DNA of 64,000 nt from DAISJI01 sp964559835. Its GTDB lineage: Bacteria > Acidobacteriota > Terriglobia > Terriglobales > Acidobacteriaceae. Position 1 is the first letter of the stretch. Each line of letters begins with the position of its first letter. Below are positions 1 to 9,205 of the stretch, in pieces. The stretch spans positions 7,015 through 71,014 of the forward strand of contig CAZLJE010000027.1 of assembly GCA_964559835.1 (NCBI GenBank), given 5' to 3'. A model generated the notes under the pieces. The model made no database searches. It worked only from the letters and a program-made list of their open reading frames with translations, and was not told the origin of the DNA. Both the position numbers and the translations under genes were made by a program.

Positions 1-339
1 GACCGAACCGTCGGCTTTCGAGACGTCAACGCCGATGTTTCCGGTGGAGATGCGCACGACCGCCGTGTCGTCCTGCACATTCACCATGGGTGCGGAGAAG
101 GCCGGATGGTCCACGACGCTGAACGCTTCGCGCGCGAACGATCCGGTCGGGGCATAGGTGACGCGCACGACCATTGGGCTGATCGCCGTAACCCACAGAC
201 GCGCGGCCCCCGCCGACAGTTCGATTCCGTTCGCGTTGCGCGCGGCGAGTGTCCATGGGCCGAGAGTCCGCCATTGCCCCACTGCGATCGCGGGCAACAA
301 CACAAGGAAGGTTGAAATGCAGATCCCGAGTCGTTTCAT
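1..339 (-). CDS. GH31-type alpha-glucosidase, N-terminal part (runs off window)
   Basis: The leftward frame opens with ATG at 339 and stays open for 113 codons to the window edge. The first ~22 residues form a signal peptide (basic MKR, then a hydrophobic run ending near AVGQ), so the enzyme is exported. The following part (WTLAARNANGIELSAG, then VVRVTYAP and VVRISTGNIGVDVSKADGS) resembles the N-terminal galactose-mutarotase-like beta-sandwich of glycoside hydrolase family 31. The catalytic barrel lies outside the window, so activity cannot be checked. It is divergent from a sugar permease and close to a GH13 enzyme and a TonB receptor, which suggests hydrolysis of alpha-glucans. Family assignment is from sequence resemblance only. 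Confidence 0.7.
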   Translation of the reverse strand, partial: MKRLGICISTFLVLLPAIAVGQWRTLGPWTLAARNANGIELSAGAARLWVTAISPMVVRVTYAPTGSFAREAFSVVDHPAFSAPMVNVQDDTAVVRISTGNIGVDVSKADGSV

Positions 340-540
340 GTGGAACGCGCTTACTAGGAAATCCTGAACCCCGCCGCATTATCCCATGCGCCTGAAAGGG
401 CGCGGAAAGAAAGGCTGGCACTCGCCCACTCCCGTCGTTGTATTTGGTGTCCGAAGCCTGCGACGGGCGAACTGATTCCTCCGCGCCGGAACCGCGGAAT
501 TTCGCGTAAACTACAGCGGCCCACGACGATTTGAGGACCC

Positions 541-1890
541 ATGCAGAAACCGCCGCGCAGCTTCTGGCAGATCTTCAACATGAGTTTCGGCTTTCTCGGC
601 ATCCAGTTCGGCTGGGGGCTGCAGATGGCCAATATGAGCGCTATCTACGAATACCTTGGCGCGCGCGCCGATCAGATACCCATCCTCTGGCTCGCGGCGC
701 CGCTCACTGGCTTGTTAGTGCAGCCGCTCATCGGTCACGCCAGCGACCACACATGGAATCGGCTGGGCCGGAGGCGTCCATACTTCCTGACAGGAGCCAT
801 TCTCAGTTCTATTGCCCTGGTGCTCATGCCGCGTTCTTCCGCTTTATGGATGGCGGCGGGGTTGCTCTGGGTGCTGGACGCATCGATCAACATCAGCATG
901 GAACCGTTTCGCGCCTTCGTTGCGGACCTGCTGCCGGAGGAGCAGCGCACGCGCGGCTTCGCCATGCAGAGTTTGTTCATCGGACTCGGTGCCGTAGTCG
1001 CTTCCATGCTGCCGTCGCTGATGACCAATGTCTTCCACCTGGGGGGCGCCTCGGCACAGGGGATTCCGGCGACGGTTCGTCTCTCTTTCTACATCGGCGC
1101 CGCGGCGTTTTTCGGCGCTGTGCTTTGGACGATCCTGACGACGAAAGAGTATCCGCCAGAAAACATCGAGGAGTCCCGCCGCGCCCAACGGGAGAAGAAG
1201 AATCTAATCATTCGCGCGACCGAATCGTTCCGCGAGATCTCGCAAGCGATCGCCGAGATGCCCGCGACCATGCGTCAACTGGCATGGACCCAGATCTGCA
1301 CCTGGCTCGGACTGTTCTGTATGTGGCTGTACTTCCCGGTGGCAGTCGCGCGCAACGTGTTTGGCGCTACCGATCCGTCGTCACCGCTTTATACGCGCGG
1401 CGTCGAGTGGGCCGGCAACTGCTTCGCGTGGTATTCCGCGATTTGTTTCCTATTCTCGTTCGCGCTGCCGTCGGTGGCGCGCGCCCTTGGACGCCGCGGC
1501 GCCCACAGTGCTTGCCTGATCTGCGGCGCGGCGGGCCTGATCTCCGTCGGCTTCGTCCACAACCAGTATCTTCTCCTCTTGTCGATGACGGGGGTCGGCA
1601 TCGCCTGGGCCAGCATCCTGTCCATGCCCTACTCGATCCTCGCCGGGGCGCTGCCCGCGAACCGCGTCGGCATCTACATGGGCATCTTCAATTTCTTTAT
1701 CGTGATCCCCGAAATCATCGCCTCGCTTGGCTTCGGGTGGGTGATGGGGCACTTGCTGAACAACAACCGGCTAGGGGCGGTCGTGGCAGGCGGTGTCTTT
1801 CTCATCCTGGCCGCGGCTCTCATGGCGCGCGTAGAGGACGTCACCGCAAACCAACGCGAACTCGCGCCCGCAGCGGCTGCTGGACACTAA
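541..1890 (+). CDS. MFS sugar transporter, SLC45/GPH-like
   Basis: Predicted inner-membrane permease of 449 residues with about 12 hydrophobic segments. The N-terminus carries the FGWGLQMANMSAIYEYLGA segment seen in bacterial SLC45-like sucrose/maltose permeases. A DHTWNRLGRRRPY motif in the first cytoplasmic loop is the MFS D-x-x-x-[RK]-x-G-R-[RK] signature. The start ATG has GAGG four bases upstream. It lies between a divergent GH31 gene and a TonB receptor/GH13 pair, so it probably imports maltose or maltodextrins released in the periplasm. Substrate is inferred from context. A long open frame overlaps this gene in another phase but shows no protein-like composition. Confidence 0.82.
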   Translation: MQKPPRSFWQIFNMSFGFLGIQFGWGLQMANMSAIYEYLGARADQIPILWLAAPLTGLLVQPLIGHASDHTWNRLGRRRPYFLTGAILSSIALVLMPRSSALWMAAGLLWVLDASINISMEPFRAFVADLLPEEQRTRGFAMQSLFIGLGAVVASMLPSLMTNVFHLGGASAQGIPATVRLSFYIGAAAFFGAVLWTILTTKEYPPENIEESRRAQREKKNLIIRATESFREISQAIAEMPATMRQLAWTQICTWLGLFCMWLYFPVAVARNVFGATDPSSPLYTRGVEWAGNCFAWYSAICFLFSFALPSVARALGRRGAHSACLICGAAGLISVGFVHNQYLLLLSMTGVGIAWASILSMPYSILAGALPANRVGIYMGIFNFFIVIPEIIASLGFGWVMGHLLNNNRLGAVVAGGVFLILAAALMARVEDVTANQRELAPAAAAGH

Positions 1891-1970
1891 GAAACCAGCG
1901 ACGAATTGGCGGGATCAGTAGGGAATTGATCCGTCTGTGTCCATGTATATCCTTGCGCAGCTTGGGTCTA

Positions 1971-3248
1971 TTAATGCCGTCTGCGGATGGCAACCAGGTC
2001 GCTCTCGACCGGCACTCCACGTTTGATCTTCACGTGCAGCAGCGCTTCAAATGGCTCGAGGTCGCGTCCTTTCGGGATGGCGAGCCGCGACAACAGGTCC
2101 GTGACCGAATTCTCCCGAGACACGTATTCCACAGCTCCCTGCGTCCCGAAGGTAGTGGTGCCCGCCAGGATCATCACCGAGCGCGCCGGATTCAGCCCCG
2201 GCATATATCCGATGACGGCGTAGTCGTCGGTCAGAGGGGTTCCGGACGGACTTGCTACGAACTCGGCCGACTCGCCGGGTGTTGGGTGGACGTTCACCAC
2301 CCCGAGATCGCCTTTGCGCGGCCCGGACTTAACCCGCTGGAATACAAACTCCTTCGTGTTCGGAATGTCCTGGAGCGTCAGGTTTTCCGAAGGCGACCCA
2401 ACAAAGATCAGGTCGTTATTCTGGGCGTCGTCGAGCGAAAACAGGCTCCCGCGCTTAATCCGGACCTGGCGGTGGATCTGGGCAAAGGCCTCGTCGAGGC
2501 TGTGGATCGCCAGCACCTCTCCGACGCCGGTGTAATGGTCCCACACGCTGGCGTTCATGTCCTTCGCGGCGTTGTAATAACGCATTCCGGTCTCGGGCCT
2601 ACCGACGAACGCCGCGTTACTGAAGATGACCCATGGTTCTTCCGGCCCCACAAGAAACCGCTTCCATAAAGTTTGCAGTGCCGGAGAGGAAGGCGGATTG
2701 GCTTTGCCGGCCGACGCACTTGCCGCGGGATCGTTGATTTGCAGGTCGACAAGCACCGCGACGGAAGCAATCAGCAAGACGAGCACGATCGCAAATAGCA
2801 TTGCCCATGGCTTCGAACGAAATCTGCTCGAAGCCGACTGCGACTGGAAGACCGGAGCGGTCGTCGCCTGCGCATCACCGTTGGTGTGCTCGCGAAAGGC
2901 AAGGGCATAGCTGCCCTTGGGCAATTCCAGAAGGATTGGATCTTTCGCCCCCTCTGAGGCGTAGTACTCAGCCAACTTCGCGCGCAACCGACCAGCCTGC
3001 ACTCGTACGACCGAATCGGCCTGTGGATCGAAGTCCGCCGGCCTGCCCAGCACCTCGGTAGCAATGTGGTACTCCTTAATGTGTTCGCCCGGGTGTTCCT
3101 GCGCGTGCTTGGCCAGATACTGCAGCAACCGGCACAGTGACTCTGAACCGTGGAGCACGGTCCCGCTCACGATCCTTTCCACCTGCTTCGAAACTTGGTC
3201 CCGGTGGTGCATCGGGAGCATGTTAAACGCATGTAACGTGCGTAACAA
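1971..3248 (-). CDS. Membrane-anchored winged-helix transcriptional regulator
   Basis: The protein has 425 residues. Residues ~15-115 resemble an OmpR/CadC-type winged helix (QADSVVRVQAGRLRAKLAEYY, ending LELPKGSYALAF). A single transmembrane segment follows at ~147-167 (AMLFAIVLVLLIASVAVLV), then a ~250-residue extracytoplasmic domain without recognised motifs. This is the layout of one-component regulators that sense outside the membrane and bind DNA inside, a type common in Acidobacteriota. The gene is divergent from the TonB receptor at 3412, so it probably controls that receptor and the glycan genes. The start at 3248 is the most upstream; a second ATG at 3218 would leave more room for the repeats upstream. 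The ligand is unknown. Confidence 0.75.
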   Translation of the reverse strand: MLRTLHAFNMLPMHHRDQVSKQVERIVSGTVLHGSESLCRLLQYLAKHAQEHPGEHIKEYHIATEVLGRPADFDPQADSVVRVQAGRLRAKLAEYYASEGAKDPILLELPKGSYALAFREHTNGDAQATTAPVFQSQSASSRFRSKPWAMLFAIVLVLLIASVAVLVDLQINDPAASASAGKANPPSSPALQTLWKRFLVGPEEPWVIFSNAAFVGRPETGMRYYNAAKDMNASVWDHYTGVGEVLAIHSLDEAFAQIHRQVRIKRGSLFSLDDAQNNDLIFVGSPSENLTLQDIPNTKEFVFQRVKSGPRKGDLGVVNVHPTPGESAEFVASPSGTPLTDDYAVIGYMPGLNPARSVMILAGTTTFGTQGAVEYVSRENSVTDLLSRLAIPKGRDLEPFEALLHVKIKRGVPVESDLVAIRRRH

Positions 3249-3300
3249 GTGGTTGAAACACCTAGGTTTGTGCGTGTAACCGTGTCAAACGGGTTGAAAC
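3233..3300. promoter_or_regulatory. Candidate operator region with direct repeats
   Basis: The gap between the regulator and the TonB receptor contains GGTTGAAAC twice, at 3251-3259 and 3292-3300. The two starts are 41 bp apart, about four helical turns, so they face the same side of DNA. GTAAC words recur at 3233, 3242 and 3276, several preceded by TG-rich sequence. Spaced direct repeats are what a winged-helix regulator would bind. No clean -35/-10 pair was recognised. The assignment is inference from spacing and position. Confidence 0.4.
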
Positions 3301-3411
3301 TTACATTCTCCGTCGACCGGCCTCAGATTGTCCGGTCAATTCCGGAAGACCGAATGACGCCACTCGTTCGCCGCGATGCAAAACGCCAGGCCGGTGTTTA
3401 AAGGAAAAACT

Positions 3412-6400
3412 ATGACTTTCGCTCGCAGAATCCTCTCCCTGTTACTCGTTGTCAGTTTTTCAGTGTGCGGCTTCGCTCAGACTACCGCCGCTCGTTTGCA
3501 GGGTTCCGTCACCGACGCATCGGGCGCCCTCATTGCCGGCGCCACGGTTTCGGCCACGAACACGGCCACGAACCGCGCTGAGACCGTTCAGACCGATAGC
3601 ACCGGGAACTATATATTTCCCTCGCTGTCCGCGGGCCCGTACAAACTGCAAGTGAAACAATCCGGATTCGCCAGCGTGGTGCAGGAAGTCACGCTTCAGA
3701 CCCAGCAGATCGCGGCCGTTAATTTCACGCTCAAGGTCGGGCAAGCGACGGACACCGTGACGGTGACGGAAGATGCGCCTCTCGTTGAATCCACCAGTTC
3801 GGCTCTGAGCAGCGTGGTGACGGGCACTCAGATTGTGAATCTGCCGATCAATGGCCGCAACTTCACCGAGCTAGCTACCTTGGCGCCGGGCGTCACTCGT
3901 GGCGTCCAGGGCGGGCAGGCGACCGGCTCTGGAAACCAGGCTGAGACGTTCCGCAACGCCTCCAGCGGCGGCGGCTCGCTGTCCGTCAATGGACTGCGCC
4001 CGCAGAACAACAACTTCCTTCTCGATGGCGTCGATAATAACGAGTCGCTCGTCAATACCATCATTTTCTTCCCGCCAGCCGAGGCGATTCAAGAATTCCG
4101 CGTAGACACCAGCGTAGCGCCCGCCGAGTTCGGCCGTGCCGGCGGCGGCGTTGTGAACACCGCCATCAAGTCCGGAACCAACACATGGCATGGGAGCGCC
4201 TTTGAGTTCCTCCGCAACAATCATCTGGACGCCACGCCGTATTTCAACCAGACCAGGCCGCAATTCCGGCGCAACCAGTTCGGCGGCACCCTTGGTGGCG
4301 CGGTTATCAAAAACAAGCTGTTCGTCTTTGGCGATTACCAGGGGCTTCGCCAATTCCAACCGTTGGGACAGGATCGCGCTACGGTTCCCACTGACTTGAT
4401 GCGCAAGGGGAACTTCTCCGAGCTATTGACGTTGTCCACTCCGATCCTGATTACAAACCCGGTCACTCATGCCGCGTTCGCCGGCAATATCATCGATCCG
4501 ACCTTGATCATCAAGCCGGGCCAGAATTACCTCAACGCATATCCGGAACCGAACGTCGCGGGCAGCAACCCGCTGTGCGGTCAGGTCAACGCGAACGGCG
4601 TTTGTATCAAACAGAACTACGTCGTCAACCGCAACAACATCCAACACTACAACGACTTCGACGTTCGCGTTGATTACCTCTTGCGCCAGCAGGACACCAT
4701 TTTTGGCCGCTACAGCTACGGCAAGGACTACGAGACTGCCAGCTCCCGCCTGCCGAATCTTCCCGCTGGATTCGGCTCAGGCACGCAGCAAGCTTACCCG
4801 CGCTCCTTCGTGTTAGGCGAAACCCACACGTTTTCAGGAAATATGGTCAATGAGTTCCGCTTCGGTTGGATCCACACCGAGATGGGCTACACTCCGCCGT
4901 TCCAGAACCAGGCCCTCGCGCAGAACCTCGGCATTCCCAACGCTAATACCAGTTCGGTGCTTGGCGGCGGCGCCCTGATAGGCGGTTACAACGATCAGTT
5001 GGAGTACACCGGGGACTACGGCCCGTACATCGTGCCCGAACAGACGTGGAACTTCTCTGACAGCGTCTCCTGGACCCACGGCCAGCACACGTTTAAGTTC
5101 GGCGGCAACGTCATGCGGCGGCAGGTGAATCTGTTCCGTCCGAAAGCCGGCAAAGGGTATTTCTTCCTGTTCGGCAATGGCGGCGGCCAGAGCCCGACCG
5201 GGTATGAAGTCTCCGATATCCTGGCCGGATTCATGAACAACTACCAGGTCGGCCCCGCGCTTGGTTTCTCGCATACGCGGAATTGGGAGACGGGTTATTT
5301 CGCCCAGGACGATTGGCGAGTCACCCGGCGCCTCACTTTGAACCTGGGCATCCGCTACGACTTGTACACCTGGCCCAGCGAAACCAATAACCTGCAAGCC
5401 AATTTCGTGATTCCGAATAGTTGCTTCGGCATTATCGGCACCACGACCCCTTGCACGGGTTCGCACCTGGTGTTGGCCGGTCAGAACGGGGCCTCGGAAA
5501 GCCTGATCAATACCTCTAAACACGACTTTGCTCCCCGCCTGGGCTTTGCCTATGATCTGTTCGGGGACGGCAAGACGGTGCTCCGCGGCGGCTTCGGGAT
5601 TTTCTATTTCCTCGATCGTGGCGGCATCGATAACCAACTGGCGCAGAACGCTCCGTTCTCCGGCGTCAGCACATACAACTACTCCGACGGCTACCGCTTT
5701 AACCTCGCCGGCATCGCGGCGCAACAGACCGCCGGAAGCAACACCAACCCCAATCCGACGACCGCCGCAGCAACCGGCATGCCGGGGAAGGGACCCATCA
5801 CCATCAATCTTGCTAACCCACAAAACGTGAGTCTGGTTTCCTATCCGGTCAACGACCGGACACCCTCCGCCCAGGAATGGAACCTGCAAATCCAGCGCCA
5901 ATTGGGCTCCAATATGTCGGCCAGCGTTGGATATGTGGCCACTCACGGCGTTCACCTGATGACCCTCATCAACCTCAACCGGCAGGTCTACAATGCCGCT
6001 TCCGGAACGAAACCATTTCCGGGGTTGGGCGATGTCAACCTGAATGGCGCGGTCGGAAACTCGAACTATCACGCGTTGCAGGCGCAATTGCAGCGCCGAT
6101 TCGCGAATGGTCTTCAATTCCAGGCTTCGTACACCTGGTCCCACAATATCGACGATTCCCCCGGCACCCTTGACCAGCAAAGCGATCGTGTCGACTGGTC
6201 GAACTTCGGCCACGAGCGGGCCAACTCCAATCTCGACATGCGTCACAACCTCATCATCAGCGGTCTTTACGAACTGCCCTTCGGCAAGGGACGCAGCTTT
6301 GGCCGCAACCTATCAGGTATTGCCAACGTCATCGCCGGCGGTTGGCAGATCAACCCCTCCCTCTCCATTCAGAGCGGCATGCCGTTTGACCTGATCAGCT

Positions 6401-6789
6401 CCTACCAAGGCCTGCGCACCCGTCCCGACCTGGTGGGCAGTCTCCACGAGCTTGGCAGCATCACCAAGTGGTTCGACACTACTGCATTCAAGGACCCGCC
6501 GACCGTGAACATCGGTGGGACGGGGACCGTCTTCGCTCGTCCCGGCAATGCCCCACGCAATGCCTTCTTTGGGCCGGGCCACAGGCACTTGGATGTTGCG
6601 TTGTTCAAGAATTTCAAAGTCACGGAGCGGTTCAATGCCCAGTTCCGCTCGCAGTTCTATAACGTCACCAATCACCCGCAGTTCGGTCAACCGAACGGCG
6701 ACATCAGCAGCGGCGACTTTGGCACGGTGAAGAGCTCCACATTCACCGGAGAGCGCCAAATCGAAATGGCCCTGCGTATTTCGTTCTAG
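3412..6789 (+). CDS. Oar-like TonB-dependent outer-membrane receptor (alpha-glucan locus)
   Basis: Large outer-membrane protein of 1125 residues. ATG 3412 is chosen because AAGGA at 3401-3405 is correctly spaced and a signal peptide follows (RILSLLLVVSFSVCGFAQ); an earlier in-frame ATG at 3376 lacks this. Next comes a carboxypeptidase-regulatory-like domain (RLQGSVTDASGALIAGATV, residues ~27-110), then a plug-like region (LPINGRNFTELATLAPGV, FLLDGVDNNE) and a long beta-barrel ending in Phe (RISF), the usual C-terminal residue for barrel assembly. It presumably takes up oligosaccharides with TonB energy. The GH31, GH13 and permease neighbours suggest maltodextrins. The divergent regulator at 1971-3248 is the likely controller. 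Confidence 0.88.
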   Translation: MTFARRILSLLLVVSFSVCGFAQTTAARLQGSVTDASGALIAGATVSATNTATNRAETVQTDSTGNYIFPSLSAGPYKLQVKQSGFASVVQEVTLQTQQIAAVNFTLKVGQATDTVTVTEDAPLVESTSSALSSVVTGTQIVNLPINGRNFTELATLAPGVTRGVQGGQATGSGNQAETFRNASSGGGSLSVNGLRPQNNNFLLDGVDNNESLVNTIIFFPPAEAIQEFRVDTSVAPAEFGRAGGGVVNTAIKSGTNTWHGSAFEFLRNNHLDATPYFNQTRPQFRRNQFGGTLGGAVIKNKLFVFGDYQGLRQFQPLGQDRATVPTDLMRKGNFSELLTLSTPILITNPVTHAAFAGNIIDPTLIIKPGQNYLNAYPEPNVAGSNPLCGQVNANGVCIKQNYVVNRNNIQHYNDFDVRVDYLLRQQDTIFGRYSYGKDYETASSRLPNLPAGFGSGTQQAYPRSFVLGETHTFSGNMVNEFRFGWIHTEMGYTPPFQNQALAQNLGIPNANTSSVLGGGALIGGYNDQLEYTGDYGPYIVPEQTWNFSDSVSWTHGQHTFKFGGNVMRRQVNLFRPKAGKGYFFLFGNGGGQSPTGYEVSDILAGFMNNYQVGPALGFSHTRNWETGYFAQDDWRVTRRLTLNLGIRYDLYTWPSETNNLQANFVIPNSCFGIIGTTTPCTGSHLVLAGQNGASESLINTSKHDFAPRLGFAYDLFGDGKTVLRGGFGIFYFLDRGGIDNQLAQNAPFSGVSTYNYSDGYRFNLAGIAAQQTAGSNTNPNPTTAAATGMPGKGPITINLANPQNVSLVSYPVNDRTPSAQEWNLQIQRQLGSNMSASVGYVATHGVHLMTLINLNRQVYNAASGTKPFPGLGDVNLNGAVGNSNYHALQAQLQRRFANGLQFQASYTWSHNIDDSPGTLDQQSDRVDWSNFGHERANSNLDMRHNLIISGLYELPFGKGRSFGRNLSGIANVIAGGWQINPSLSIQSGMPFDLISSYQGLRTRPDLVGSLHELGSITKWFDTTAFKDPPTVNIGGTGTVFARPGNAPRNAFFGPGHRHLDVALFKNFKVTERFNAQFRSQFYNVTNHPQFGQPNGDISSGDFGTVKSSTFTGERQIEMALRISF

Positions 6790-6888
6790 TCGCGCAATCG
6801 AATGGGGGCGGGTCTCCGGCTCCGCCCCCACTCTTGTTGACCTCCGCCCTCCCGCGGCCACGAACGCGAAGCCCAAACTGTGACTCTG

Positions 6889-8766
6889 ATGAAACGTAAT
6901 TCCAATCCGGGTCTTACGGCGCTGTTCCTCTGCTTATTCGCGGTAATCGCCTGCATGCAGCCCGCTGACGCATGCGCCGCAGCGAATCCTCGCGTGCAGA
7001 AGGTCGAGCCGCCCAACTGGTGGGTGGGCCTGCCACCCGCGAATCCCATGCTGTTGCTTACCGGTGACGGACTCGCGAACGCGCGCGTCTCCACTTCGTA
7101 CCCGGGTGTCAGCATTGCGCGTACGCAGTCGAGCGCGAACGGCCATTACCTGTTCGTCTGGTTGCAGGTCGCGGACGCAGCGAAGCCTGGAACCGTTTCA
7201 CTGGCGATTGCGACTGCAGCGGGGAACGCAACGCAGAAATTCCCGCTACTGTCGCGAGGTCCGGTAGCCGGCAAGTTCCAAGGCCTCACGCCCGACGATG
7301 TCGTCTACCTCATCATGCCCGACCGTTTTGCCGATGGCGATCCGTCGAACGACGAACCTGCTCCTGAGCTGCATACGTTCGATCGCAGCCGGGCCCGCGC
7401 CTGGCATGGCGGCGACCTCAAAGGCATTCGCGAACACCTCCAGTACCTGCACGATCTCGGCGTCACCGCCATCTGGATGACGCCTTTTTGGAAGAACGAT
7501 TGGCACTCGGAAGATTTCAGCTATCACGGCTACCACGCCACCGATTTCTACCGCGTGGACGAACACCTCGGTACCCTTGCTGAATTACAGGCGCTGACCG
7601 CCGAAGCGCACCGTCTCGGGATCAAGGTTGTCCTCGACTACGTCGTCAACCACACCGGCCCACACCATCCCTGGGCGACCGATCCCCCGTTACCTGACTG
7701 GCTCCACGGCACGCCGGAGAAGCACCTGAAACCCGAATACCACTTCAACGGCATCGTGGACCCGCACGCCTCCGAGCGCGAGTGGATCAACGTCCTCGAG
7801 GGCTGGTTCGTCGACAAGTTGCCCGACCTCAATCCCGACAATCCGCAACTCGGGCAATACCTGTTGCAGAACGCCGAGTGGTGGATGGAATCCTCTGGGC
7901 TCGACGCGTATCGGCTCGACACCTTTCCTTATTCCTCGCGCAAGTTCTGGAGCGGTTGGCACGACGGCATCTTCCTCGCCTACCCGCACACATTCAGCAT
8001 TGGCGAGGTGATGGATTCGGACCCCGCAATCGTGTCGTTCTTTGACGGCGGACGCAAGCAGTGGGACGGCATTGATACCCATCTGTCCTCCGTCTTCGAT
8101 TACCCGCTGGAATTCGCTCTCCGCGACGTGGTGCTAAAGAACGCGCCGGTCCAGCGGATGATTGACGTGCTGATGCGCGACTCGCTCTACCCTCATCCCG
8201 ATCAACTTGTAACTTTCTTTGGCAATCACGATACCAGTCGCTTCATGAGCGCGCCGGGCGCCTCGCCGCGGAAATTGGAATCGATACTCGATTTGGTGCT
8301 GACGCTCCGCGGCATACCTCAGCTCTATTACGGCGACGAGATTGGCATGGATGGCGCCAATGATCCCGATAATCGGCACGATTTTCCGGGTGGTTTCCCC
8401 GGCGATCCGCAGAATGCATTCACCGTCCAGGGACGCACGCCGGAGCAGCAGCAGATCTTCAGCCACTTCCAATCCATGCTTGGCTTGCGGCGCGACCACC
8501 CCGCACTGCGGCGCGGCAAACTGACCCACATCGGTTGGGACAAGACCTTCTACGCATTTCTTCGCGATGACGGCCACGAACGCCTGCTGGTCGTGTTCAA
8601 CAACGAATCGCAGAAACAGGAGATAACCCTGCCGCTGCTCGATACACCTCTGGCGGATGCGGGCCGCGCAACCGCGCTGCTGAACACCCCTCCCGCCGGC
8701 GTGCAGGAGCACATTCTGCACTGCACTGTACCGGCGAACTCCGTATCGATCTTCCGGATGGATTAA
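6889..8766 (+). CDS. Secreted GH13 enzyme (neopullulanase/cyclomaltodextrinase-like)
   Basis: A 625-residue alpha-amylase-family hydrolase. The signal peptide covers about residues 1-27. An N-terminal sandwich containing VEPPNWWVGLP matches the cyclomaltodextrinase N-domain. The four GH13 regions are visible: DYVVNHTGPHH, DAYRLDTF with nucleophile Asp344, SIGEVMD with acid/base Glu373, and FFGNHDTSRF with Asp448. The C-terminus is a beta domain. ATG 6889 is preferred; a GTG at 6880 is in frame but neither has a strong ribosome site. It follows the TonB receptor by 99 bp in the same direction and probably cuts alpha-glucans or cyclodextrins in the periplasm. Confidence 0.88.
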   Translation: MKRNSNPGLTALFLCLFAVIACMQPADACAAANPRVQKVEPPNWWVGLPPANPMLLLTGDGLANARVSTSYPGVSIARTQSSANGHYLFVWLQVADAAKPGTVSLAIATAAGNATQKFPLLSRGPVAGKFQGLTPDDVVYLIMPDRFADGDPSNDEPAPELHTFDRSRARAWHGGDLKGIREHLQYLHDLGVTAIWMTPFWKNDWHSEDFSYHGYHATDFYRVDEHLGTLAELQALTAEAHRLGIKVVLDYVVNHTGPHHPWATDPPLPDWLHGTPEKHLKPEYHFNGIVDPHASEREWINVLEGWFVDKLPDLNPDNPQLGQYLLQNAEWWMESSGLDAYRLDTFPYSSRKFWSGWHDGIFLAYPHTFSIGEVMDSDPAIVSFFDGGRKQWDGIDTHLSSVFDYPLEFALRDVVLKNAPVQRMIDVLMRDSLYPHPDQLVTFFGNHDTSRFMSAPGASPRKLESILDLVLTLRGIPQLYYGDEIGMDGANDPDNRHDFPGGFPGDPQNAFTVQGRTPEQQQIFSHFQSMLGLRRDHPALRRGKLTHIGWDKTFYAFLRDDGHERLLVVFNNESQKQEITLPLLDTPLADAGRATALLNTPPAGVQEHILHCTVPANSVSIFRMD

Positions 8767-9108
8767 AGAGGATGGTCAATCGGCTCGATGCGCGCCCCCA
8801 TCAAGTCCATCGAGCAAGAAAGCGACAAAAACCCGCACCGACCTGAGGGGCCTCCAGCGCTCCCCCGGAGTTGCTCGGCATTCACAACGTTATTCGCTCG
8901 AAAATATCGCGCAACGATATAAGATCTTGACTAACTCACGCTGCTGTATGATTTTTTTCTGCCTCGAACGTACGGTCGTCGCTTAACGCTCGCGTGCTGC
9001 CATTTGGCTGCCAATAAGCGGAAAATCGGTGAAAAGATCAACAATTTACGGACAATCCTCCGACGGAAATGCCCAATAAAGTCAACTACTTAGATTTGAC
9101 TACCTAAA
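8767..9108. other. Gene-free, AT-richer gap
   Basis: No credible gene was found here on either strand. The base composition is lower in GC than the flanking genes from about 8890. One short perfect inverted repeat is present: ATATCG at 8904-8909 and CGATAT at 8915-8920. The stretch ends at the tRNA-Cys remnant starting at 9109. Together these suggest the edge of old inserted DNA, but no integrase or phage gene is present in the window. Confidence 0.5.
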
Positions 9109-9156
9109 CTGCAAAACACGTTTATGCGCCCGGTTCGATTCCGGCCCGCGCCTCCA
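9109..9156 (+). pseudogene. tRNA-Cys 3' fragment (remnant or attachment scar)
   Basis: The sequence starts with a Cys-type anticodon loop (CTGCAAA, anticodon GCA), continues with ACACG, and ends with a T arm (CGG TTCGATT CCGGC), an acceptor 3' strand CCGCGCC, discriminator T and an encoded CCA at 9154-9156. This matches the 3' half of bacterial tRNA-Cys. The 5' half is missing: no GGCGCGG acceptor strand or D arm occurs upstream. The T stem has an extra C near 9129-9131. It is therefore not a working tRNA. Such 3' halves are what tRNA-targeting integrases leave as attachment sites. Confidence 0.72.
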
Positions 9157-9205
9157 AAGTTCTGTCTCACCATCGATCCGTACTCCTCTGCTGCTGGTTG
9201 ATGGA

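Noticed and set aside
26..421. A 131-codon leftward frame at the left edge.
   Set aside because: The GH31-like frame starting at 339 has a signal peptide and family-like sequence; this one does not.
531..2669. A 712-codon rightward open frame covering the sugar permease in another phase and beyond.
   Set aside because: Its translation is rich in Arg/His/Gly with no domains, while the permease frame has helices and family motifs. It is a GC-driven shadow.
4834..6246. A 470-codon frame antisense to the first TonB receptor.
   Set aside because: No start site or domain, and the composition mirrors the receptor codons. Similar long antisense frames lie opposite the RND pump (15442-16710), the LacI gene (18255-19619) and the GH39 gene (23627-24907).
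9109..9156. A functional tRNA-Cys gene.
   Set aside because: The acceptor 5' strand and D arm are absent, and the T stem has an extra base.
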